Shown here piece by piece: positions 1 through 5,043 of a stretch of 5,610 bases of DNA (position 1 is the first letter of the stretch; each line of letters opens with the position of its first letter). A program made the position numbers and the translations under genes. This stretch comes from Candidatus Parcubacteria bacterium (GTDB taxonomy: Bacteria > Patescibacteriota > Patescibacteriia > JAACEG01), in the NCBI GenBank assembly GCA_023142625.1, contig JAGLJD010000020.1, forward strand, positions 1-5,610. Direction: 5' to 3'. The notes beneath the pieces are model-generated. The model was not told where the DNA came from. It did not search any database and saw nothing but the letters and a program-made list of their open reading frames with translations.

Positions 1-330
1 AATCGGCTGAAAAAGTTTTTTTTGTCAAGTATCTTTTAAAAAACTTGCATGTAGTAATTAATTTTATTAAACTATGTAATAATAAAACTGATTAACTATA
101 AACTAACCTATTGAAATTATATCCCAATTCCCTGCTCTGACCTACCGACCGTCAACAGGGGCTTTCAATATAATTTTAATAGTCATTTAATGAATTAAGT
201 TTAAGCGGACTATAATTGCATTAAACATTCAGCCGTCTATATTTTTAAAACGATTTTTTGAATTTTTATATCAGTCTATTAATCTGATCAACTATTTTTG
301 AAAGCGTAGGGTCGGTTGTGTCTAAATAGT
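1..330. other. Non-coding, hairpin-rich intergenic region / RNA leader
   Basis: No reading frame longer than about 15 codons with a credible start is seen on the minus strand here, and nothing convincing on the plus strand. The stretch lies directly downstream of the minus-strand promoter at 331-359, so it should be transcribed. It carries a chain of dyads: ACTATTT/AAATAGT (291-297 with 324-330, at the expected RNA 5' end), ATCAG/CTGAT (270-274 with 284-288), GTTTAA/TTAAAC (199-204 with 221-226), the three-tier hairpin at 109-170, and CAAGT/ACTTG (26-30 with 43-47). In filamentous phages the intergenic region carries the replication origins and the packaging signal; that role here is inference. 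It could instead be a long 5' leader or a separate structured RNA. Confidence 0.55.
109..170. repeat. Three-tier hairpin with GC-rich tip
   Basis: The outer arm TATTGAAA (109-116) pairs with TTTCAATA (163-170). The middle arm CCCTG (130-134) pairs with CAGGG (156-160). The inner arm TGAC (138-141) pairs with GTCA (151-154), leaving a 9-nt loop CTACCGACC. An alternative outer pairing of AAATTATAT (114-122) with ATATAATTT (168-176) is also perfect. The tip is much more GC-rich than its surroundings. Stacked, imperfect hairpins of this kind are typical of phage intergenic regions (origin or packaging signal). The function is not determined. Confidence 0.6.
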
Positions 331-359
331 ATTATATAGTAGTTAAAATTAAAAGTCAA
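331..359 (-). promoter_or_regulatory. Sigma-70-type promoter reading leftward
   Basis: On the minus strand a -35 TTGACT (354-359) is followed, after exactly 17 nt, by a perfect -10 TATAAT (331-336). The sequence upstream is almost pure A/T, like an UP element. The predicted start is near 324. It lies beyond the end of the last gene of the operon and points to the left edge, where about 320 bases have no gene. If the molecule is circular, it would feed the operon whose first genes lie at the right end; otherwise it makes a non-coding RNA or drives something outside the window. Confidence 0.75.
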
Positions 360-417
360 CACAATATATAGTATATCAATAAAAGAATTAAAATTAAATT
401 TAGAAGTTATTAATATG

Positions 418-439
418 AAAAAAATAAAGGTATAACCTT
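418..439 (-). terminator. Intrinsic terminator after the operon
   Basis: On the minus strand a short hairpin AAGGT-TAT-ACCTT (427-439) is followed by TA and then seven T residues (418-424), the layout of a small rho-independent terminator. It lies about 125 nt past the stop of the ssDNA-binding protein gene and just upstream of the promoter at 331-359, so it would isolate that promoter from operon read-through. The stem is only 5 bp, so efficiency may be low unless the large hairpin at 450-512 helps. Confidence 0.5.
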
Positions 440-449
440 ATAGGGATTA

Positions 450-512
450 GCACAAAACAACAAAAAGGACGCATTCAGATAACTTCTGCGCGCCCTTTTT
501 GTTGTTTTGTGC
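450..512. repeat. Large hairpin with 19-bp perfect stem
   Basis: GCACAAAACAACAAAAAGG (450-468) is the exact reverse complement of 494-512, and the 25-nt interior can form a further short stem (CAGA 476-479 with TCTG 485-488). It follows the last gene of the operon. On the minus strand the 3' arm is T-rich but interrupted, so it could act as part of a terminator or protect the mRNA 3' end. In Ff phages the packaging signal is a long imperfect hairpin just past the last gene; the location here fits that too. Which role applies cannot be read from sequence alone. Confidence 0.7.
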
Positions 513-562
513 ATTGCGACAAGTAAGACAATTCGCTCGCTCGCCAGACCCTTCTGCAAAGC

Positions 563-856
563 CTAGGCAAGCGCGATTGAATTGATCGCCTGTCTTAATA
601 AACCGCTTTTCAATTCCTCCATTTCGTAAGTCAAAATAACTGGCATTGCGGAAAATTCGCCGTCTGTAAAACTTGACAAATATTCTTTTTGATAAATTTG
701 CGGATCTATCTTGATATTTTCAAGTTTGTTAGTTTCAGAATTTACAAAAGCAATTTTGGTAGTGGTTCCACTCGGAACCATTTCGCCGGTTGTTTTGTTT
801 TTAAACTCATTATAATCCCTATTAAGATAACTGACTATAATTCCTTTTTTTTCCAT
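563..856 (-). CDS. Putative ssDNA-binding protein (pV-like)
   Basis: The 97-aa product is small, soluble, without signal peptide or membrane segment, and rich in alternating polar/hydrophobic stretches expected of a small beta-barrel. Basic residues at the N-terminus (MEKKG) and a Lys/Arg/Thr-rich segment around residues 13-34 could contact nucleic acid; the C-terminal part (about 76-97) looks helical. Filamentous phages make a protein of similar size (87 aa in Ff) that coats the genome strand before export. The name rests on size, composition and company, not on a signature motif. It is the last gene of the array, 88 nt past the Zot stop, and stops at TAG. Unlike its neighbours it has a near-perfect Shine-Dalgarno and a strong GC-rich hairpin upstream, suggesting high and separately controlled translation. 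Alternatives are an unrelated small DNA-binding or regulatory protein. Confidence 0.6.
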   Translation of the reverse strand: MEKKGIIVSYLNRDYNEFKNKTTGEMVPSGTTTKIAFVNSETNKLENIKIDPQIYQKEYLSSFTDGEFSAMPVILTYEMEELKSGLLRQAINSIALA

Positions 857-860
857 AATC

Positions 861-871
861 TCACCCCCTTT
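861..871 (-). promoter_or_regulatory. Strong Shine-Dalgarno of the ssDNA-binding protein gene
   Basis: The minus strand reads AAAGGGGGTGA, matching the ideal AAAGGAGGTGA at ten of eleven positions, and the ATG at 854-856 follows after GATT. It fixes the start of the gene. Almost all other genes in the window have only A/T-rich leaders, so this site sets the gene apart. Confidence 0.85.
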
Positions 872-882
872 CTGTTAATCTT

Positions 883-914
883 GTCTTTCCGCCCGCTATC
901 GCGGGCGGAAAGAC
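883..914 (-). promoter_or_regulatory. GC-rich 14-bp hairpin upstream of the ssDNA-binding gene
   Basis: GTCTTTCCGCCCGC (883-896) and its exact complement (901-914) enclose a 4-nt loop. It is the strongest GC-rich stem in the window and sits between the Zot stop and the Shine-Dalgarno of the last gene, ending 11 nt before the latter. No T-tract follows on either strand, so it is not a standard terminator. Possible roles are mRNA 5'-end stabilisation, an autoregulatory target of the encoded protein, or a structural signal in the single-stranded genome. Confidence 0.7.
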
Positions 915-944
915 GCAACAGGATTGAATTTAAGCGATTCTATG

Positions 945-1622
945 CTATTTCTTTAACTGATCTAACATAGTTAAAGTATCATATTTCGCGCAAATTCTAT
1001 CCTTTATAATAAACCATTCTGATTTTGATTTCTCTTTTTGTTCTTGTAGAAATTCAAAGTTTTTTATCTCCGCGACTTCCGGCAACATTTTTATTTTTTT
1101 ACTGATCAAACAATTCGTGTCGCTCCCTAAAATTCTTTTAATTTCATAAATCCAATTAGTGTTTTCCCGTAAAATTTTATCCGCTCTTGATAATGTCTGT
1201 GAAGTCCAATAAAGGTCAACCTCGTGGTGCCTATGCCGTCCTATAAAAATTGCCATTTCAGGAGGCAATTTGTCATAGTACCTTGACGGCATAATCGTCT
1301 GCACCTCATCTAAAATAACTATGCTGTTAGGCTCCACTGTATAAATATCCTCAAAGGTTTCTACCAAACGAAAGCCCGGAACATCAATTTTATAATTCGC
1401 ATAGATATTTTTTCCTCTCGTTTTGTATTCCTCTTTTATCGGATTGACCGACCTTATTTTTTTCCCCAGACATTTCAATAGCGCTTTTTCTCCTTGCCAT
1501 TTTATAACATCAATCAATTTATTTCCATAATTATATCTTATTTCCCTACTCGCCTCTATTGCTATTTTAGTAGCCCAATAAGTTTTACCGCTACCGGCAA
1601 GCCCTACAATTCCGTATATCAT
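945..1622 (-). CDS. Zot/pI-family phage assembly ATPase
   Basis: The 225-aa protein begins at once with a P-loop NTPase fold: Walker A GLAGSGKT at residues 7-14 and Walker B IVILDEVQ at 101-108. HRH at 130-132 and a polar sensor-like SQ at 141-142 follow, in the Zot-typical context of a conserved His/Arg cluster ahead of a strand ending in Gln. In filamentous phages pI/Zot works at the inner membrane, coupling ATP hydrolysis to virion extrusion and replacement of the ssDNA-binding protein by coat subunits. The Ff protein is 348 aa with a transmembrane helix followed by a periplasmic part; this one ends at a charged cytosolic-type tail with no membrane helix. The only reasonable start is the ATG at 1620-1622, which begins two residues before the first beta strand. 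The 52-aa membrane protein ends 5 nt upstream. Stop TAG. Family assignment is confident. Confidence 0.92.
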   Translation of the reverse strand: MIYGIVGLAGSGKTYWATKIAIEASREIRYNYGNKLIDVIKWQGEKALLKCLGKKIRSVNPIKEEYKTRGKNIYANYKIDVPGFRLVETFEDIYTVEPNSIVILDEVQTIMPSRYYDKLPPEMAIFIGRHRHHEVDLYWTSQTLSRADKILRENTNWIYEIKRILGSDTNCLISKKIKMLPEVAEIKNFEFLQEQKEKSKSEWFIIKDRICAKYDTLTMLDQLKK

Positions 1623-1627
1623 AATTT

Positions 1628-1786
1628 TTAAATTTTAATTTTTTCACTCTCTTTTTTTTCAATCGCTTTTAAATACTCTTTCATTTTTTCACTCTCAATT
1701 TCGTATTTTCTCCGCTCACTATCAAAAACATAAAACCCTAAAATACCGATAATCAGACCTGTTAAAAAAATAAAAATACTAGCCAT
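1628..1786 (-). CDS. Small membrane protein with charged coiled-coil tail
   Basis: The 52-aa product has one membrane helix at residues 3-21 (starts MASIFIFLTG) and then a strongly charged Lys/Glu segment (22-52) likely to form a cytosolic helix or coiled coil. The start is the ATG at 1784-1786, 17 nt after the stop of the upstream gene; the stop lies 5 nt before the Zot start, so the two are almost certainly co-transcribed and probably coupled. No family is recognised. Since the neighbouring Zot lacks its own membrane helix, this protein could anchor or recruit it, a role comparable to pXI of Ff, which is made from inside gene I; this is inference. A minor coat protein is the alternative. 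Confidence 0.65.
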   Translation of the reverse strand: MASIFIFLTGLIIGILGFYVFDSERRKYEIESEKMKEYLKAIEKKESEKIKI

Positions 1787-1803
1787 AAAATTATTTATTA
1801 AAA

Positions 1804-1956
1804 TTAGATTAAAGTTTTTTGTTTATCAATTCCGATTCTTTTAAAATAAAATTTATTTAATCCCTCAATTTTTTTTAATTTGTAATAGCGGCTTTTCCAA
1901 TATTTTTTTTCATAAACGCTATTGTCTTTTTTTTCTAAAACTTTTTTTAAATTCAT
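1804..1956 (-). CDS. Small basic protein of unknown function
   Basis: This 50-aa product carries 14 Lys and 2 Arg against 5 acidic residues, with several aromatic residues (Tyr, Trp, Phe) between the basic ones and no membrane segment. It starts MNLKKVLEKK, with the ATG at 1954-1956; the upstream ATG at 1962-1964 meets a stop after three codons. The stop is 17 nt before the next gene, matching the operon spacing. Such composition fits nucleic-acid or phospholipid binding, but no family is recognised. It could be a DNA-binding accessory or regulator; because the gene is so short and A/T-rich, it may also be a chance frame. Confidence 0.5.
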   Translation of the reverse strand: MNLKKVLEKKDNSVYEKKYWKSRYYKLKKIEGLNKFYFKRIGIDKQKTLI

Positions 1957-2025
1957 AAATACATTTTTTCTAAAATAATTTTTAAAAGGTGAAATAAAAA
2001 AAAGAAAAAAATTGTCAATTTAAAA

Positions 2026-2098
2026 CAGTCTTTTATATACTGATTGTCAATTTCTATTTTCATTTTTTTTATTATTTAAAAAATCAAATAAAAGACTG
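2026..2098. repeat. 11-bp inverted repeat at the end of the 35-aa gene
   Basis: CAGTCTTTTAT (2026-2036) is the perfect reverse complement of ATAAAAGACTG (2088-2098), with a 51-nt loop that covers the stop codon of the 35-aa gene. The pairing could fold the mRNA end of that gene; the longest intergenic gap of the operon interior (2046 to 1957) starts here. The segment also carries ATTGTCAATTT twice (2011-2021 and 2043-2053), each containing TTGACA on the minus strand, but no matching -10 is seen at good spacing. Confidence 0.45.
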
Positions 2099-2154
2099 CC
2101 GATAGATAAACCGATTACAAAACTGCCAGCCATTAAAATAAAAAAATAAAACAT
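2047..2154 (-). CDS. 35-aa single-helix membrane protein
   Basis: The product is an N-terminal hydrophobic helix (residues 1-26, starting MFYFFILMAGS and Gly-rich in its middle) with a short hydrophilic Asn/Lys/Glu tail ending in TGA. The ATG at 2152-2154 comes 4 nt after the pVI-like stop, so translation is probably coupled. Length and topology match the tiny tip proteins pVII and pIX of Ff (33 and 32 aa), though those genes lie before gene VIII in Ff and this one is after gene VI. No sequence family is recognised; a membrane accessory to assembly is equally possible. Confidence 0.6.
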   Translation of the reverse strand: MFYFFILMAGSFVIGLSIGSLLFDFLNNKKNENRN

Positions 2155-2158
2155 AAAA

Positions 2159-2470
2159 TTATTTTCCCATAAACGGAATTTTGCCGTATATCCAAATTAA
2201 AATGTGCCATGTCTGTATCGCTAAAAAAAGCGTAAAAACGATTGATAAAAAAGAATACCAAGCCGCTGGCGAAAACATAATCGTGCCTATGCTTATTAAA
2301 TTCACGCCATAGCCGACTACTGTTTTAAACAGATCAGGCACGGGGTATGTAGTCGCGTTAGGCAAAATGAAAGTTAAAGCAATTACCATATAAGACGCGA
2401 CCATTATTAAAGTGGCTAAAATCATAAAAATTTTTTGACTTCGCACCGTATTTTTAAAAATACGGCTCAT
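2159..2470 (-). CDS. pVI-like minor coat protein
   Basis: The 103-aa protein is almost all membrane helix: about residues 15-36, 49-66 and 71-95, with a basic N-terminus (MSRIFKNTVRSQK) and a basic end. Filamentous-phage pVI is 112 aa, has three hydrophobic segments and always follows gene III, as here: the start is 14 nt after the pIII-like stop, following the leader AATTTTAATTTTA. In Ff, pVI together with pIII caps the adsorption end and helps release the virion from the membrane. Size, topology and position together support the call; there is no signature motif, so an unrelated three-helix protein cannot be excluded. Confidence 0.78.
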   Translation of the reverse strand: MSRIFKNTVRSQKIFMILATLIMVASYMVIALTFILPNATTYPVPDLFKTVVGYGVNLISIGTIMFSPAAWYSFLSIVFTLFLAIQTWHILIWIYGKIPFMGK

Positions 2471-2484
2471 TAAAATTAAAATTT

Positions 2485-4185
2485 TTATTCCTCCTTATTG
2501 CTAGAAAAGAGAGAATAAAAAGCCCCGAATACTATCGGAAAAAGAGCAAGCATTAAGAATATATCAAAGTTTGTTTTTCTATTATCAGGTATGCCTACAT
2601 TCAAGCAAATTTCCCCTGTGTCGCCGTGAACCTCGTTTCCTCCGGATCCCCAAAAATGCAAATCCATAGACGCAAAGCAGGTGGTGGTCGCTTGCGCGTC
2701 TATGGTGTTTTGCACTTCCTCTATCACAAAAGCGACATAGTTTGACGGAAATTTTGAATTAAGGCTGTTGTAAATTACATCCATTCTGTGGGCGATATAC
2801 GCTTGCGCCTGTTCCGAATCTCCGATCGTGACTTTTATTAAAAGTTTTTCCCAAAATCCGAGCGGCTCCTCAAAAATAAAATCATCGTCAATAATCCAGT
2901 CCCCCGGCGCCTCAAAAACTATCAGGTCGTCTGTTAGATTATCATAAACTGACAAAAAAGTAAAGTTATGATAAGCCCAGCGACCTGTTCCGTCCCATAA
3001 ATAAACCGCTTTATATTGTCTGCAATATCCGGCTGGTTCTGTTGTTAGTTCCAGCGGATAATGCGTTGTATCACAATATCCGAAAGCGGTTTCATAATGA
3101 AGAGTTGTTGAGGCGTAGGGACATAAATTTTCTTCCCCGAAAGATATTAAATCAATCGCGTATAACAGATCGCTGTCATCGTCTGGGTGTCCAAAATTTA
3201 CTACGCTGTCAAAATCAATTTGCAAAGTCGTTGTTGAACAGAGATAATTATTTTTTGCCCGATATACTTTCAGCAACGCTGTTTCTGTTTCGTAAATTGT
3301 TGTGTCCGCGTCATTCCAAGTCCAAGGCTTGTTCCATTCCACATTATCAGTTGTAGTTGAGTTTGGGAACGGCTTAAAATTAAACAGAGTTTCGTAAGTA
3401 GTTGAGGCTTGCAATATTCGCGGATCACTCCAAGGAAACAGAAAAGTTTCGTAAGCGTATCCGCTTGCAAATAAATATCTGTCATGCAACGACCTAAAAT
3501 TATCCTCGCTTGATTCGCTCCAACTGTCGCGGGGCGCGAACTGATTTATTTTCATATAATCTGACCATTTAAAATTTTGATCAGGATTAAATCCGTCATC
3601 TTGTCCGTCATCTATTATAAAATAACTATCTTGTGCGGAATTATTGCCGTTTTCTGTTTCTGCAATTACATCGCTTGCCGAACCGTAAAATTCCGTACTA
3701 CTACCCGCAAAAGCGGGGTTGCTACAATCGGCGCTAGTTGAGTAATAAAAATTCCATTGAAAAAGCCTTGTCGCAACATCAGAAGTAAAATAAAATTTTT
3801 GTTTTTGTTTTGTGTATAGATCGGTTGAAATGCAAGTATCAGAATAAACGGCGACCCTATTACCCGCTTGACAATATAATCCTACTAGCGGAACACTGCA
3901 ATATTCCGCTCTTAAAATAACACTTTTTATAACAGTTGTATTTGTTTTAGTATAAACTTCTATGCTGTCAATATCTTTTAATAATATTTCTGTAAAATCG
4001 CTTGAAAATTCTTGCGCTCCTTGATTTCCACTAGTTAATAAAGTGTCATTGATTAACTGCTCCGTTAAAATTGTAGCGTTAGCGTTTGTTCCCCAAAGAA
4101 TAATAATTAAACAGATAAAAAAACCCACTATTAAAAGATAGTAGATTTTTGAAAATATTGATTTTTTTAGAGTATTATCTAACAT
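2485..4185 (-). CDS. pIII-like adsorption protein (minor coat)
   Basis: The 566-aa protein has a signal peptide (basic residues 7-13, hydrophobic core 15-31, AxA site at 35-37), a large exported domain (38-540) rich in Thr, Ser, Asp and aromatic residues, and a C-terminal helix at 542-560 followed by a six-residue tail. The exported domain has ten Cys (96, 105, 118, 154, 316, 355, 371, 388, 503, 527), an even number consistent with disulfides. This is the layout of filamentous-phage adsorption proteins, which bind the host receptor with their N-terminal domains and stay in the virion tip through their C-terminal part. Ff pIII is shorter (about 424 aa with signal). No Gly-rich linkers of the Ff kind are seen, and the receptor-binding region is not recognised. 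The start overlaps the previous gene by 11 nt and the pVI-like gene follows after 14 nt. Stop TAA. Confidence 0.82.
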   Translation of the reverse strand: MLDNTLKKSIFSKIYYLLIVGFFICLIIILWGTNANATILTEQLINDTLLTSGNQGAQEFSSDFTEILLKDIDSIEVYTKTNTTVIKSVILRAEYCSVPLVGLYCQAGNRVAVYSDTCISTDLYTKQKQKFYFTSDVATRLFQWNFYYSTSADCSNPAFAGSSTEFYGSASDVIAETENGNNSAQDSYFIIDDGQDDGFNPDQNFKWSDYMKINQFAPRDSWSESSEDNFRSLHDRYLFASGYAYETFLFPWSDPRILQASTTYETLFNFKPFPNSTTTDNVEWNKPWTWNDADTTIYETETALLKVYRAKNNYLCSTTTLQIDFDSVVNFGHPDDDSDLLYAIDLISFGEENLCPYASTTLHYETAFGYCDTTHYPLELTTEPAGYCRQYKAVYLWDGTGRWAYHNFTFLSVYDNLTDDLIVFEAPGDWIIDDDFIFEEPLGFWEKLLIKVTIGDSEQAQAYIAHRMDVIYNSLNSKFPSNYVAFVIEEVQNTIDAQATTTCFASMDLHFWGSGGNEVHGDTGEICLNVGIPDNRKTNFDIFLMLALFPIVFGAFYSLFSSNKEE

Positions 4186-4351
4186 AAATAATAAAGAAAA
4201 AAGAAAAAATTAACATTAAAAAAATGAAAATTATTATTCTTGCGATAATACCCGAATAATCGTCAATAGTCGGATATTCAGAGGCTACCGCGATAATAGG
4301 CGCAACTAAAATTATAATTGTATTTGCGATTATCGCGGTTTTACGACCCAT
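4175..4351 (-). CDS. 58-aa coat-like protein with signal-type N-terminus
   Basis: The product begins with a basic end (MGRK), a hydrophobic core (6-20) and AVA at 21-23, a credible signal peptidase site, followed by a short acidic stretch (24-32) and a very hydrophobic segment (35-56) ending in Arg. After cleavage the mature part would be about 35 aa, the size of a small virion protein. It overlaps the end of the 33-aa gene by 22 nt and its stop runs 11 nt into the pIII-like gene, so ribosomes probably pass directly to pIII. A minor coat subunit is the best guess; a two-helix membrane protein without cleavage is an alternative. No family is recognised. Confidence 0.65.
   Translation of the reverse strand: MGRKTAIIANTIIILVAPIIAVASEYPTIDDYSGIIARIIIFIFLMLIFSFFFIIYVR
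4287..4339. repeat. 11-bp inverted repeat inside overlapping small genes
   Basis: ACCGCGATAAT (4287-4297) pairs exactly with ATTATCGCGGT (4329-4339) across a 31-nt loop. The right arm covers the stop codon of the 33-aa gene and the codons just after the start of the 58-aa gene. In the mRNA this could tune translation of the 58-aa and pIII-like genes. The related octamer GCGATAAT also occurs at 4242-4249. Confidence 0.45.
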
Positions 4352-4431
4352 CTGAATATTGTTAAAAATATAAAAAACTCAAATAATAATACAAAACATT
4401 TAACGAAAAAATCTTGATAGGCTAGATCCAT
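4330..4431 (-). CDS. 33-aa pVII/pIX-like minor coat protein
   Basis: The product starts MDLAYQDFFVKC, has one hydrophobic helix (about residues 8-28) and a basic end (RWVVKPR). Ff pVII and pIX, which start virion assembly at the opposite tip from pIII, are 33 and 32 aa with a single helix and no leader. The gene begins 8 nt after the coat C stop and its end overlaps the next start by 22 nt, which fits the tight operon. It is short, so the evidence is topology and spacing only; a chance frame is possible. Confidence 0.55.
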   Translation of the reverse strand: MDLAYQDFFVKCFVLLFEFFIFLTIFRWVVKPR

Positions 4432-4439
4432 ATTTTTAT

Positions 4440-4616
4440 TTATACTTTAACTTTTTTGCGAATAATTCTAATCGCCCAAAAAGCGAAACCCATGGCGATT
4501 AAAATAGGCAAGGTTCCTATTATAATATCGGATAATTCTGTAAATCCTGCTGTGATTTCAGTATTTATCCCAGTAATTAAATCAGAACTTGAAGCAAAAA
4601 AATTAAATATATACAT
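4440..4616 (-). CDS. Major coat protein paralogue C (pVIII-like)
   Basis: This 58-aa protein has the pVIII pattern: a short polar, slightly acidic N-terminal part, a hydrophobic helix (about 31-49) and a basic C-terminus (RIIRKKVKV) that would face the DNA in the virion. It shares the core GFAFWAIRIIR with coats A and B but differs in most other positions, so it is an older paralogue. Residues 20-36 lack the Trp-Ala-Asp of the other copies. No cleavable leader is visible, as in the major coat of Pf3. It starts after an A/T-only leader and is followed after 8 nt by the 33-aa gene with no terminator-like hairpin between them. Its role may be a second major subunit or a minor one. Confidence 0.75.
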   Translation of the reverse strand: MYIFNFFASSSDLITGINTEITAGFTELSDIIIGTLPILIAMGFAFWAIRIIRKKVKV

Positions 4617-4623
4617 AAAAAAT

Positions 4624-4790
4624 AATAAAATTTATTCTATAAGGTGCTGAAATTAAACAGCACCCAAAGATTAAATTTTAATCTTTCTGCGGATAATTCT
4701 AATTGCCCAAAAAGCAAAACCCAAAGCCATTAAAATAGGAATTACCGGCAACAGAATATCTGCCCATTCTGCAAAGCCGTCTGTAATTCC
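4624..4790. repeat. Direct repeat copy 1 (167 bp, identical)
   Basis: This stretch is identical base for base to 4877-5043, at an offset of 253 bp. It covers the C-terminal two thirds of coat B, its stop and the hairpin after it. The identity breaks sharply at the N-terminal codons, and on the other side in the A/T spacer. It shows a recent duplication or gene conversion of the coat unit. Confidence 0.97.
4643..4664 (-). terminator. Hairpin after coat B, possible weak terminator
   Basis: GGTGCTG (4643-4649) and CAGCACC (4658-4664) form a perfect 7-bp stem with an 8-nt A/T loop, 6 nt past the coat B stop. The minus strand continues TTATAGAATAAATTTT, a poor T-tract, so it would be a leaky terminator or a 3'-end mRNA stabiliser. 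Attenuation after gene VIII is usual in filamentous phages. Confidence 0.55.
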
Positions 4791-4853
4791 AGTGGTGACA
4801 TTAGTCACCATTGTAGCGCTAGACGATGCAGTAAATAAAGTTAGTGCATACAT
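4671..4853 (-). CDS. Major coat protein paralogue B (pVIII-like)
   Basis: The 60-aa product has a Ser/Thr-rich N-terminal part (residues 1-22, MYALTLFTASSSATM), an acidic amphipathic stretch (Asp/Glu near 24-32), a helix rich in Leu, Ile and Ala (about 33-52) and a basic end RIIRRKIKI. In filamentous virions thousands of such subunits form the tube: the N-terminus is exposed, the helix packs, the basic end lines the DNA. From residue 23 on it is identical to coat A, at the DNA level too, while the first 22 residues differ. The N-terminus is too short and weakly hydrophobic for a normal signal peptide, so insertion without cleavage (as in Pf3) is likely. It is flanked by hairpins on both sides. 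Confidence 0.82.
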   Translation of the reverse strand: MYALTLFTASSSATMVTNVTTGITDGFAEWADILLPVIPILMALGFAFWAIRIIRRKIKI

Positions 4854-4876
4854 ACAATATTACGGTTAAATAAATA

Positions 4877-5043
4877 AATAAAATTTATTCTATAAGGTGC
4901 TGAAATTAAACAGCACCCAAAGATTAAATTTTAATCTTTCTGCGGATAATTCTAATTGCCCAAAAAGCAAAACCCAAAGCCATTAAAATAGGAATTACCG
5001 GCAACAGAATATCTGCCCATTCTGCAAAGCCGTCTGTAATTCC
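4877..5043. repeat. Direct repeat copy 2 (167 bp, identical)
   Basis: This is the partner of 4624-4790 with no mismatch. It includes codons 20-58 of coat A, the stop and the following hairpin. Absence of even silent changes over 167 bp, beside strongly different N-terminal codons, argues for recent copying of only this part. Confidence 0.97.
4896..4917 (-). terminator. Hairpin after coat A, possible weak terminator
   Basis: This is the duplicate of the hairpin at 4643-4664: GGTGCTG (4896-4902) with CAGCACC (4911-4917), 6 nt past the coat A stop. With a weak T-tract it would let part of the transcripts pass to coat B, giving a stepwise fall in expression from A to B to C. Confidence 0.55.

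Noticed and set aside
23..28. TTGACA on the minus strand near the left edge
   Set aside because: The -10 position would fall at the window edge and, even if the ends are joined, reads CGATTG rather than a -10.
552..563. 12-mer TTCTGCAAAGCC shared with both coat A and B genes
   Set aside because: The match does not extend and lies in unrelated contexts, so it is most likely chance.
689..970. 93-codon plus-strand open frame
   Set aside because: It lies antisense to the ssDNA-binding protein gene and its leader, crosses the GC hairpin and has no ribosome site; the minus-strand gene has a near-perfect one.
2011..2053. Two TTGACA-containing repeats as internal promoters
   Set aside because: Neither has a reasonable -10 at 16-18 nt on the minus strand; they look like A/T-rich coincidences or a minor direct repeat.
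3042..3485. Plus-strand frame 3042-3356 and minus-strand frame 3270-3485
   Set aside because: Both are out-of-frame shadows of the long pIII-like gene, whose signal peptide, Cys pattern and anchor make its own frame secure.
4456..4650. 64-codon plus-strand frame
   Set aside because: It is antisense to coat C, which shares its core protein sequence with coats A and B.
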